A DNA stretch of 64,000 bases from CCY15215 sp039194995. Its GTDB lineage: Bacteria > Cyanobacteriota > Cyanobacteriia > Cyanobacteriales > Spirulinaceae. Made by a program: the position numbers and the translations under genes. Under the pieces are notes generated by a model, which was given only the letters and a program-made list of their open reading frames with translations, had not been told where the DNA came from and did no database searches. Every line of letters starts with the position of its first letter. The stretch's first letter is position 1. The stretch covers positions 1 through 64,000 of the forward strand of contig JBCCVR010000004.1 of NCBI GenBank assembly GCA_039194995.1, given 5' to 3'. Shown piece by piece: positions 25,359 to 32,911 of the stretch.

Positions 25359-25991
25359 TCAGAATTGATGTGAGATCAGCGTACCCGTTTCAATACGCCA
25401 ACAGCGATCGCTAATCTTCGCTAACCCTTCTGCATCGTGAGTGACAATGAGTAAGGTCCAATGCTGTTTTAATTTCTCTAATAATGTTACGACTTGGCGG
25501 CGGATCGACCAATCCAAACCTGCCGTCGGTTCGTCTAACAATAAAATATTGGGCTGACGAATTAATTGTACGGCGAGGGCGAGGCGGCGTTGTTGCCCGC
25601 CACTGAGGACATGAGGGGGCGTTGAGAGAGAAAGATGATCTAAACCCACCTCAAATAAGGTCGATTTGACTTGTTCTAAACCCAATTCTGGATGACCGAG
25701 ACGCAATTCTTCTAACATTGTCCCCCCGCAAAAATGTCGCTCGGGAAACTGAAAGACCAAACCCGCGAGATATTGCAGATCGTAAGCATCTAGCTCTTGT
25801 TCTCCCCAAGCAATAAACCCTTGGGTGGGTTCTGCTAGTCCGGCCAGCAGTTCCAAAAGCGTTGATTTTCCCGAACCACTCGGCCCGACGATTAAACCGA
25901 GTTCTTGGGGGGCAAGTTCGAGATTGACATTTTTTAGGATGGGGTCGGGAGTCGCGGGAGGGTGATAAGTTAAATCTTTTAGATACAACAT
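25359..25991 (-). CDS. ABC transporter ATPase, ABCI11/NAP14-like
   Basis: About 210 residues from the ATG at 25991; in-frame ATGs at 26012 and 26033 give longer versions. Walker A GPSGSGKST, signature LSGGQQRRLALA, Walker B ILLLDEPTAGLD and switch His VTHDAEG are present. The family resembles energy-coupling and cobalt-type ATPases and the plastid protein ABCI11/NAP14, linked in plants to metal homeostasis. No cognate permease is adjacent, which is usual for this group. Confidence 0.85.
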   Translation of the reverse strand: MLYLKDLTYHPPATPDPILKNVNLELAPQELGLIVGPSGSGKSTLLELLAGLAEPTQGFIAWGEQELDAYDLQYLAGLVFQFPERHFCGGTMLEELRLGHPELGLEQVKSTLFEVGLDHLSLSTPPHVLSGGQQRRLALAVQLIRQPNILLLDEPTAGLDWSIRRQVVTLLEKLKQHWTLLIVTHDAEGLAKISDRCWRIETGTLISHQF

Positions 25992-26239
25992 TAAAGGAGA
26001 AGCGTGAATCATGGGGAATGGGTGACGAAACAACTCGTTTTTTCCCGATTCCCTTCCTCTAGATTAAACGGAAAAATTCTGAATTGATAATCGATCGCCG
26101 ATCGCTCAATATTGAAGGGGTGGAACTCGAGCAAATAGGAGTCCGTCAGGGTGCCAGAGACGAGAATTAGAAGCACTCAAATAGATTTCTCGTCAGCTTG
26201 TGCCTTTTGTGTTGCCTGGTCAATATTTGGAAAACTCTC

Positions 26240-27154
26240 ATGCTGAAACAATTATTAAAATCATCGCGATCGCTGTCTCTCCTTCTATCTTCCACTGTTG
26301 CGATCGCCGCGATCGGTTGGGGTGCGATCGCTTTCGCCGGAGATCCCTTTGAACGCAGCCCCGAGAAACCCATCGGCGATGCGACTGAAGATGTATTTGA
26401 GGCCATGTTTAAAGAAGGGGATTATCGCGAAGCAGAACGCCTGATCGAACAAGCATTGCGCGAAGATGCCAACGAACCCCTTGCCCACGCTCTCCAAGCG
26501 GCTCTTGCTTATAATGAGGGCGATTGGGAAACGTTGAAAGTTCACGGGGAAAAAACCACGGAAGCCGCAGAACAATTAATCTCTCGCGATGCCGTGCGGG
26601 GCAATCTTTATAAGGGCGTGGGTTTAATGTTGGAAGGTGCTTATGATGTCTTGAAAAACAAGAATTATCTCGGGGCTGTCCCAAAACTCCAGAGAATTTT
26701 CCAAGCCTTTGATGCGGCACAAGCTGCCGATCCCAACGATCCGGAATTGAATTTGGCTAAGGGCTATATGGAATTACTCTTGGCGGTAAATTTGCCGTTT
26801 TCCAGTCCCGATACGGCGATCGAAAATTTTCAACGTTCCGCCAAGCCTTCCTATTTAGTCGATCGCGGTTTGGCTTTAGCCTATCGGGATTTAGGACGCT
26901 TTCCAGAGGCACTCGATCGCGTCAAGCAAGCGCGATCTCAAACTGGAGATAATCCAGAAATTACCTATCTCAAAGCGCAAATTCTCCACGAATTGGGCAA
27001 GCAAGAAAATCAGCCCAATACCGTCCGCGAAGCCGTGCAACTGTTTAACGAGGCATTAGGAGAAATCGACCAATTCCCCAATCCTCAAGCCAATCAACCC
27101 CAAATCGAACGGGAAAAGCGCATTGCTGAGGAATGGCTACAAGAGAATAGTTAA
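26240..27154 (+). CDS. TPR-repeat protein with signal peptide
   Basis: About 304 residues from the ATG at 26240; the open frame continues upstream from 26198 but that part is not signal-like. A hydrophobic signal (SLSLLLSSTVAIAAIGWGAIAFA) ends at AFA|G. The mature part is helical with tetratricopeptide-like units (GDYREAERLIEQALREDANEPLAHALQAALAYNEGDW; DLGRFPEALDRVKQARSQTGDNPEITYLKAQIL). It matches the cyanobacterial group of Sll0314-type periplasmic or lumenal TPR proteins. TPR domains mediate protein contacts; partners unknown. A HIP1-based hairpin follows. Confidence 0.8.
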   Translation: MLKQLLKSSRSLSLLLSSTVAIAAIGWGAIAFAGDPFERSPEKPIGDATEDVFEAMFKEGDYREAERLIEQALREDANEPLAHALQAALAYNEGDWETLKVHGEKTTEAAEQLISRDAVRGNLYKGVGLMLEGAYDVLKNKNYLGAVPKLQRIFQAFDAAQAADPNDPELNLAKGYMELLLAVNLPFSSPDTAIENFQRSAKPSYLVDRGLALAYRDLGRFPEALDRVKQARSQTGDNPEITYLKAQILHELGKQENQPNTVREAVQLFNEALGEIDQFPNPQANQPQIEREKRIAEEWLQENS

Positions 27155-27176
27155 AAGGCTTTGAAGGAATTGAAGA

Positions 27177-27202
27177 GGCGATCGCGCTGCAATGCGATCG
27201 CC
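27177..27202 (+). terminator. HIP1-built hairpin terminator
   Basis: GGCGATCGC-GCTGCAAT-GCGATCGCC: two inverted HIP1 octamers form a perfect 9-bp stem right after the TPR gene, followed by CTTTCACATCTTTC. It could serve as a terminator for both this gene and the convergent operon that ends at 27238. Confidence 0.6.
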
Positions 27203-27237
27203 CTTTCACATCTTTCAAACTTTATCAATTCTTTTCT

Positions 27238-27624
27238 TCACACTTCTTGCATTTTAGGAACTTCTGGTTTCGGAAGCAGTTCTAATTGTGATGCAATAGG
27301 ACTGAATTGACAGTAACAAATCACGATTTCCTTTTTCTCGCAATCTCCTGATGCTGCGGGGTAGCGATCGATACGAGTAATGACCCAATCTCCATCGCGG
27401 ACGTGAGTTGAACTTTCTGGCGCGATCGCATCTTCAAATCCTTCCACGCGATGAAACTGGCGCAGGCGATCGCCAATTTTGGGAATGTTTCCATCAGGGT
27501 TATAATCCCAATGTTCGTCAAGAATATCGGTTAAGTTTCCCATCGGATTTTTACGCTTTTCCCATCCGGGCTGTTCTCCGTCGCAGTGGAAAATAATCCA
27601 AGTTTCTTTATTCGTTTCGCTCAT
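27238..27624 (-). CDS. Operon gene B2: unknown protein with one PxxGD...W..IDxY module
   Basis: 129 residues from the ATG at 27624; the longer frame begins inside the upstream gene. It contains the pattern PKIGDRLRQF...DWVITRIDRYP...KEIVICYCQFSP. The same pattern occurs twice in the 178-residue protein at 29488-30024 of this operon. The module is probably a small beta-rich domain. It overlaps its upstream partner (64 residues) by 17 bases. No known function and no signal peptide. Confidence 0.68.
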   Translation of the reverse strand: MSETNKETWIIFHCDGEQPGWEKRKNPMGNLTDILDEHWDYNPDGNIPKIGDRLRQFHRVEGFEDAIAPESSTHVRDGDWVITRIDRYPAASGDCEKKEIVICYCQFSPIASQLELLPKPEVPKMQEV

Positions 27625-27802
27625 GGTAATTATCCTCCATAAAAGATGTTTGCTTGCCTTTAAAAACACATTTAGCTTTGAGAATGGGATCGTTTGTGGG
27701 TTCAATGCGAACTAACTCCCACCCATTTAATCGAGCCATAATTTTGCATTGCATCCGACTGGCAGCATAGTGGACATTTTCGTTATTTTCTCGATCTGAC
27801 AT
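27608..27802 (-). CDS. Operon gene A2: small protein, paralog of A1
   Basis: 64 residues. It matches the 73-residue protein at 30036-30257 in the pattern VHYAA...GWELVRIEPTNDPILKAKCVFKG versus WHCAA...GLDIRLVDIVETDDPILRVTCIFDG. The overlap with gene B2 and the 11-base gap from the pentapeptide gene show tight operon structure. Function unknown; the small size suggests an accessory, adaptor or antitoxin-like role, which is speculative. Confidence 0.68.
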   Translation of the reverse strand: MSDRENNENVHYAASRMQCKIMARLNGWELVRIEPTNDPILKAKCVFKGKQTSFMEDNYHERNE

Positions 27803-27813
27803 TACTTTACTCT

Positions 27814-29478
27814 CTATTGACCTGCATTACTCCATCCTTCAATTAAACCCGCAACAGGTGCGCTGAGAGGATTTGTTCTGAGAAATTCTAAACATCCTCC
27901 TTTGAATGCTGAAATCAGCTTTTCTTTCAATGTGGGGGTGTTTTCAATATGCTGCACGATTTGACTTGCTGCTTGCATTTGCTCCGTTGGTGAAGGATTG
28001 GGATAAGTTTGGGAAAGTTGGCCTAAAAGCTCTTGAATTTCTTTGACAGCCTCAGCAAGACTCTGTTTTTCTTCAGAGGAGTAATTGTATTGAGTGCCAA
28101 TAATTTCATTATCTTTGAATTCTTGGGATCCGATAAAATTATTTCCTTTTGCTTCCGTCGCTAAGTTTTCAATTTTAGCTCCTCTGAAGTCGTAGTTAGA
28201 TCTATCTTTTTCTGCTATTGTTTTAATGATGTTTGCGATCGTGTTTGAGAGTTTTGTATATTCGTTCCCTTGTGATTTTAGCTCTTTTTGTTTATTTTGT
28301 AACTCCTCTCGATAAAAAGAAATTTTCTCATTTTTTACTTCTAACAAGGGGTTATATTTTGCCCAAAAGTCTTGCTCGATCGCAATTTTAGTCGCTTCGT
28401 CAAGATATGGATGGACGCGGATACGAATGACAAGCGAGCCGTCATCAAGATTGTCAATAGTACGAACGGCAAAAATACAATTTTCCCCTTCTACACTGAT
28501 TCGCTCCTGTTTAAGGCTTTGAAAAGAGGTTGCAAAAATGTCCCAGTCAATACCATCATTAAAAATTAGATCGAGCGTTTCTGTTGCTTTTTGAACGAGC
28601 CTAGTGAAATCTCCAGGTGCAAAGATTCTATTGGAATCGTGAGGTCTGCGATCGGTATAAACTGTTTTGCCATTTTTGAATTCTGATTTTAGGTAAATAT
28701 ATTCACAAATAACATTTTCAAATTTCGTCTCACTATTAATGTGCCAATCTTCAATACAAGCTCCTGTTAAATTGGCATTATTAAAATCAGTTGCAAGTGC
28801 TTGGACTCGAGTTAAATTTACTTTAGTTAAATTGGCTTTTCTGAATTTTGCCCGATCGAGAGAAGCATCATAAAGGTTGGCTTCACTAAGATTTGCTTCT
28901 TGGAGATAAGCAACCCGCAAGTTGACTCCTCGAAGATCGGTTAAATTAAGATTAGCTCCACTGAGATCTGCTTCACCTAGATTTGCATAGCTTAGATCTG
29001 CACCATTGAGATCGGCATAACAAAGATGACTCAAATATAAATCGCTTTGAATAAGACTAGCAGAATGGAGATTGGCTTGACTGAGATCGGATTCTCTAAG
29101 ATTGGCTTGGCTGAGATTATTCAAATAAAGATTAGTTTTTCCTAGATTGACTCCTTCAAGATCGGCTTCTCTGAGATTACGATTTTTAAGGGGATGATTA
29201 AGAATTTCCCAAACTTTTTGCCATTTCTCATCTAATTGTGTTTTTTCATTAATTTTAATTCCATTAAGATTGGCTAAATAGAAATCGGTTTCCCTGAGAT
29301 CTGTATTGCAAATATCTGCCTCACAGAGATCGGTTTGACTAAAATCTACTTCTTTAAGATTCATATTGCTAAGGTTGGCCTTTCTAAGGTTTGGATCGAT
29401 ATCCCAATTTTTGCCTCGCCATTCATTCCAAATTTCAACACCTTTCGCAAGAATATCTAAGTGGTTTTGATTTGCCAT
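27814..29478 (-). CDS. Pentapeptide-repeat protein with coiled coil and C-terminal helical domain
   Basis: 554 residues. Residues about 27-245 are pentapeptide repeats of the A(D/N)LXX type (ANLSEANLYDASLDRAKF, ADLSYANLGEADLSGANL), which fold as a right-handed quadrilateral beta helix. An insertion (about 70-95) interrupts them. A middle domain (about 285-390: APGDFTRLVQKATETLDLIFNDGIDW) is common in cyanobacterial pentapeptide proteins. A coiled coil (about 390-430) follows. The C-terminal AVKEIQELLGQLSQTYPNPS...LKEKLISAF segment, as I recall it, recurs in many cyanobacterial multidomain proteins including conflict-related ones. Central gene of a five-gene operon. Confidence 0.85.
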   Translation of the reverse strand: MANQNHLDILAKGVEIWNEWRGKNWDIDPNLRKANLSNMNLKEVDFSQTDLCEADICNTDLRETDFYLANLNGIKINEKTQLDEKWQKVWEILNHPLKNRNLREADLEGVNLGKTNLYLNNLSQANLRESDLSQANLHSASLIQSDLYLSHLCYADLNGADLSYANLGEADLSGANLNLTDLRGVNLRVAYLQEANLSEANLYDASLDRAKFRKANLTKVNLTRVQALATDFNNANLTGACIEDWHINSETKFENVICEYIYLKSEFKNGKTVYTDRRPHDSNRIFAPGDFTRLVQKATETLDLIFNDGIDWDIFATSFQSLKQERISVEGENCIFAVRTIDNLDDGSLVIRIRVHPYLDEATKIAIEQDFWAKYNPLLEVKNEKISFYREELQNKQKELKSQGNEYTKLSNTIANIIKTIAEKDRSNYDFRGAKIENLATEAKGNNFIGSQEFKDNEIIGTQYNYSSEEKQSLAEAVKEIQELLGQLSQTYPNPSPTEQMQAASQIVQHIENTPTLKEKLISAFKGGCLEFLRTNPLSAPVAGLIEGWSNAGQ

Positions 29479-29487
29479 TAGTTTTTC

Positions 29488-30024
29488 TTAAACCTTAACA
29501 AATTGTTCTGCTTTATCCGCTTCTAACGCTTCTGGCACGTAAACACATTTACACAGATGTACAACTAAATAACAAGGTTGCACGATCTTAGCATCGGGAA
29601 TGTAGGAATCGATCGCAGCGACTCCCCAAGGTTGAGAGGTTACTATTTTCTCTTGGGTACGATATTGAGGTAAAAGAGAGCCGATTTCGGGTCGATCTCC
29701 AGTTAAATTGCGTCGTACTTGCAATAACAAGCCCTCTCCTAAATACAATTGTAAATTGAGTTGGCGATCGCGATAAGCACGAACCCGAAACCAAGTAGCT
29801 CTTTCCTCTACTGTCCCGATCGCACAATGTACCAAATAAATTGCTTCTTTTGAATTTTCTGTGCTTTCATAGCGATCGACTCCAACAATTGACCAAAGCC
29901 TTTCACGACCTAAAGAAACGCGATCTCCCACTTCTGGAGGATTTGCCAAATATTCGATTTTGCGAGCTTCTCCTGCTTTGTAATCGCGATCGTTGAGAGC
30001 ATCAAAAAATACTAAATAGCTCAT
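29488..30024 (-). CDS. Operon gene B1: unknown protein with two PxxGD...W..ID/VDxY modules
   Basis: 178 residues. The pattern PEVGDRVSLGRERLWSIVGVDRY...IYLVHCAIG in the first half is repeated as PEIGSLLPQYR...PWGVAAIDSY...CYLVVHLCKC in the second. The same pattern occurs once in the 129-residue protein of gene B2. It is cytoplasmic by composition and shows no known catalytic motif. It follows the A1 gene by 11 bases and precedes the pentapeptide gene by 9 bases. Confidence 0.68.
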   Translation of the reverse strand: MSYLVFFDALNDRDYKAGEARKIEYLANPPEVGDRVSLGRERLWSIVGVDRYESTENSKEAIYLVHCAIGTVEERATWFRVRAYRDRQLNLQLYLGEGLLLQVRRNLTGDRPEIGSLLPQYRTQEKIVTSQPWGVAAIDSYIPDAKIVQPCYLVVHLCKCVYVPEALEADKAEQFVKV

Positions 30025-30035
30025 ATTTTCGACTC

Positions 30036-30257
30036 CTATTCTTTTTCTTGGTAAGGCTTAAATCTTTCAGCTTGGCGATCGGCATCTGCACCATCAAAGA
30101 TGCAAGTAACCCGCAAAATAGGATCGTCAGTTTCAACGATATCGACCAAGCGAATATCCAGTCCTTGCTGTCTAAACCGCTCTTCCATTTTAAAATAGTC
30201 TTCTTCGTTAGCGGCACAATGCCACTCCCTGACTTCACTAACGGGTTTCCAATCCAT
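30036..30257 (-). CDS. Operon gene A1: small protein, paralog of A2
   Basis: 73 residues, first gene of the operon. The start MDWKPVSEVREWHCAANEEDYFKMEERF and the DDPILRVTCIFDG core align with the 64-residue A2 gene. No domain is recognised. Its promoter should lie in the 87-base gap before the FAD-oxidase gene, on the same strand. A longer antisense frame through this region (30002-30526) is a shadow. Confidence 0.65.
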   Translation of the reverse strand: MDWKPVSEVREWHCAANEEDYFKMEERFRQQGLDIRLVDIVETDDPILRVTCIFDGADADRQAERFKPYQEKE

Positions 30258-30344
30258 TGCGATTGAGTGTAAAAGCAGTTTAATTGTATCGCATTCGAGT
30301 CAACTAAAACGATGTTGCCAAAATTGCGATCGCCGACACTCGAT

Positions 30345-31676
30345 CTATTGTTTTCTTTCCTCCCACCCCCGCATTTTCCCTGGATTAAGCAATCCATAGG
30401 GATCGACGCGCTTTTTAAATGCCAACTGTACCGGATCGATGATTTTACGTCCGCCATCTTCCATAATATAAGTATGAGGATTGGCAATTCCCGCACCATT
30501 CTCCTCGTGATATTTAATAATCTCATTGAGTCGTTCTTCCGTAGAATAACGGACTAATTGCAACCCGCCCGGAATCGCTTTTCCTCCTGCCCGCAAAAAC
30601 TCCAAATGAATCATGACTTCATCGCCAAAATAATGATACATTTGCTCGACCCGTTCCAAATTCCAATAAAAGGTTTGCAGATAAGTCAAATTAGGGTCGC
30701 TGCTCCGGGCGTGTAAGGTGGTATGATTCCAGCCAAATTCAACTAAACTCGCGCCTTTTTTCGCTTCTTCTGCCGTTTTCTGATACGTTATTTCACCGCC
30801 CCATTCTTTCACTAAATCATAGAAAGGTTCGAGGGAAGTTTCGGCGATAGTGAGTAATGCACAAGATTTTTCCGTGGGAATAGAGTCTTTCAATGCCGTA
30901 AAATAAGTGGGGATGGGGTCGGCAAAAACAGCAACCCATTTTTTAACCAATCCATCGGAATCCGAGATCGCCTGCCCGAATTTCGCCGCTTCTAAAAACT
31001 CATCAAAGGTGACGATTAATTCCGCCCAAGGATAAGCGGGGGCGAGGGGAATTTCTAACTCGATAATAATGCCATTCGTCCCGTAAGCATGATTCACCTG
31101 TTGGACTTCATCGCCACGCAATTCTAATATTTTCGGTTCGTCCTCCATTGTTACGATACGGAGGGCGTGGAGATTGCCGCGATCGCGCAATTGTCCGTAA
31201 TTGATCGACCCCGCACCGACGCTTCCCCCACCGATAAAGCCGCCAATTGTTGCCGTTCGATAGGTTGAGGGGTACATCCGCAATTCCCAACCGATTTCCC
31301 TTGCTTTCTTATCGAATGCTGCCATTTTCACCCCCGGTTCTACGCTCGCCAAACCGGGTTTTATCCAGCGAATCGCATTCATCGGAGTCATATCGAGAAC
31401 AATCCCGCCTGTGAGGGGAATACATTGCCCGTAATTTCCCGTTCCCGCCCCTCTAACCGTTAGGGGAATTTTATTTGTGACGCAAACTCGCGCGACTTTT
31501 AGAACATCCGTTTCTGTTGCAGCGCGAACGACTAAATCCGCACGTTTTTCGGATAATTGTGCTTGCAGAATGGGACTGAAATGATAGTAATCGAGAGAGA
31601 GTTTGGCAATGCGATCGGCATCGGTTACGATTTCCAATCCATCCAATTCGGCTGCAATTTGATTCCAATCGGTCAT
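30345..31676 (-). CDS. FAD-binding oxidoreductase (GlcD/FAD_binding_4 family)
   Basis: 443 residues. The N-terminal PCMH-type FAD-binding domain has RGAGTGNYGQ and the GGFIGGGSVGAGSINYGQLRDRGN pyrophosphate loop. The C-terminal half is the FAD-linked oxidase substrate domain, ending DPYGLLNPGKMRG, the characteristic family end. Members oxidise 2-hydroxy acids (lactate, glycolate) or sugars. The substrate here is unknown. No Fe-S partner gene is adjacent. Confidence 0.88.
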   Translation of the reverse strand: MTDWNQIAAELDGLEIVTDADRIAKLSLDYYHFSPILQAQLSEKRADLVVRAATETDVLKVARVCVTNKIPLTVRGAGTGNYGQCIPLTGGIVLDMTPMNAIRWIKPGLASVEPGVKMAAFDKKAREIGWELRMYPSTYRTATIGGFIGGGSVGAGSINYGQLRDRGNLHALRIVTMEDEPKILELRGDEVQQVNHAYGTNGIIIELEIPLAPAYPWAELIVTFDEFLEAAKFGQAISDSDGLVKKWVAVFADPIPTYFTALKDSIPTEKSCALLTIAETSLEPFYDLVKEWGGEITYQKTAEEAKKGASLVEFGWNHTTLHARSSDPNLTYLQTFYWNLERVEQMYHYFGDEVMIHLEFLRAGGKAIPGGLQLVRYSTEERLNEIIKYHEENGAGIANPHTYIMEDGGRKIIDPVQLAFKKRVDPYGLLNPGKMRGWEERKQ

Positions 31677-31723
31677 TGGGAAATATTTACTCTGTCTGAA
31701 ATAATATTATTGTATCATGAATT

Positions 31724-32551
31724 TCATTTCGATTTAACAAAGCTCGAAATGAATTGAACGATTTGGTTGGCAGTGATGCGATTATTTACATTTCCCAAGT
31801 AATAAGTCTGACCGCTAGGCTCCAAAGATATTGCAATAATATAATCACTATTGGAAGGGTCATCTGGGATATTGATTCCTCTGACCCATTCAATTTTTTT
31901 GATTTCTTGAAAAGAGTGCTTTAGTTGTTTCGTTGTAATGAATTTTATTGTTTTTGTGATAATCAGAATTTGCTCATCTTTATCAAAAGTATAGGTTTTG
32001 AGTGGCCAAAACAAGAATGATAATGTAACCAATAATGTAATCAAAACAACGATCGCCCAGATTGAGACGGTCAATATATCGGCATTTTTTTCGATTGTTA
32101 AAGATTTATCTCTAGAATTTCCTATCAATCTATTAATCTTACTGACAATTTCCATTTCTTGTTTTTGAGACAAAGTAATAAAACCTTGATTGGTTGGAAA
32201 TCTAATGATTGGTTTGTGGATATTGATAAGATTCAAGAAGGATTTTTTTTGTTTTAGCTGTAGCTGCACGTAATATAAGTTCAATCCTGCGACTTTCGGG
32301 GTTGTAGTCAATACATGATGCAAAGATTTTCTGACTTTAAATCCTATTGTAAAAACTTCCTCAAGTTGACAATTGACTTCAGATGGATTGATGCGATCGC
32401 AAGATAAACTAGAAGTCCAAGGAAATCGCAAGGGTAAAATCAATGCAAAGAAGACAAAAACCAAACCGGAAAATAAAATACCGAGAACTCGATTCTGTTT
32501 CGATTCGGGTTGAATAGAAAGTTTGGTTTCTGTTTTCTCGATAATTTTCAT
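31724..32551 (-). CDS. Membrane protein of unknown function
   Basis: 275 residues with two membrane helices, about 25-43 and 163-188. Between them is a ~115-residue extracytoplasmic domain with two Cys (SLSCDR, VNCQLE), probably disulfide-linked. The C-terminal 80 residues after FWPLKTYTFDKDEQILIITKTIKF look like a PH-type cytoplasmic domain. I recognise no family member by name. Confidence 0.7.
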   Translation of the reverse strand: MKIIEKTETKLSIQPESKQNRVLGILFSGLVFVFFALILPLRFPWTSSLSCDRINPSEVNCQLEEVFTIGFKVRKSLHHVLTTTPKVAGLNLYYVQLQLKQKKSFLNLINIHKPIIRFPTNQGFITLSQKQEMEIVSKINRLIGNSRDKSLTIEKNADILTVSIWAIVVLITLLVTLSFLFWPLKTYTFDKDEQILIITKTIKFITTKQLKHSFQEIKKIEWVRGINIPDDPSNSDYIIAISLEPSGQTYYLGNVNNRITANQIVQFISSFVKSK

Positions 32552-32684
32552 AATTGCTCTTTTCTCTCGGTTCTTTCTCTTGGCTCTATATCACGATTTT
32601 ACTCCCAATATCAACACGATCGCTTTTTGCTTGACTTTTTGAGCAACTCTAGATAGAATAAAAAATCAATAACGATCGAAAATC

Positions 32685-32885
32685 ATGAGACGGTGTTTTA
32701 CCAAAGCGCAAAAACTCTTGTTATTGCGTCGTGCAGGTTATTGCTGTCAAATTTGCGGAGTTCGACTCACTCCAGATAATTTTGCAGCCGATCATCGCAT
32801 TCCCTATTCCAAACAAAGGGCAACTGAAGTTTGGAACGGACAGGCATTATGCAAGACTTGTAACAGTCGGAAAGGCGATCGTTAA
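32685..32885 (+). CDS. Small HNH nuclease
   Basis: 66 residues, essentially a lone HNH domain. Zinc-binding CQICG and CKTCN flank the core AADHRIPYSKQ (catalytic DH), followed by the typical NGQALCKTCNSRKGDR finish. It should cut DNA with a beta-beta-alpha metal fold. The 26-base gap to the helicase gene on the same strand suggests the two act together, as in restriction or anti-phage systems. Pairing is inference. Confidence 0.85.
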   Translation: MRRCFTKAQKLLLLRRAGYCCQICGVRLTPDNFAADHRIPYSKQRATEVWNGQALCKTCNSRKGDR

Positions 32886-32911
32886 AGTCGCAAACAATCG
32901 GAGTAAAAAGA

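Noticed and set aside
30002..30526. 174-codon minus-strand open frame through the A1 gene and FAD-oxidase 3' end
   Set aside because: It overlaps two better-supported genes in other frames and its translation has no protein-like pattern.
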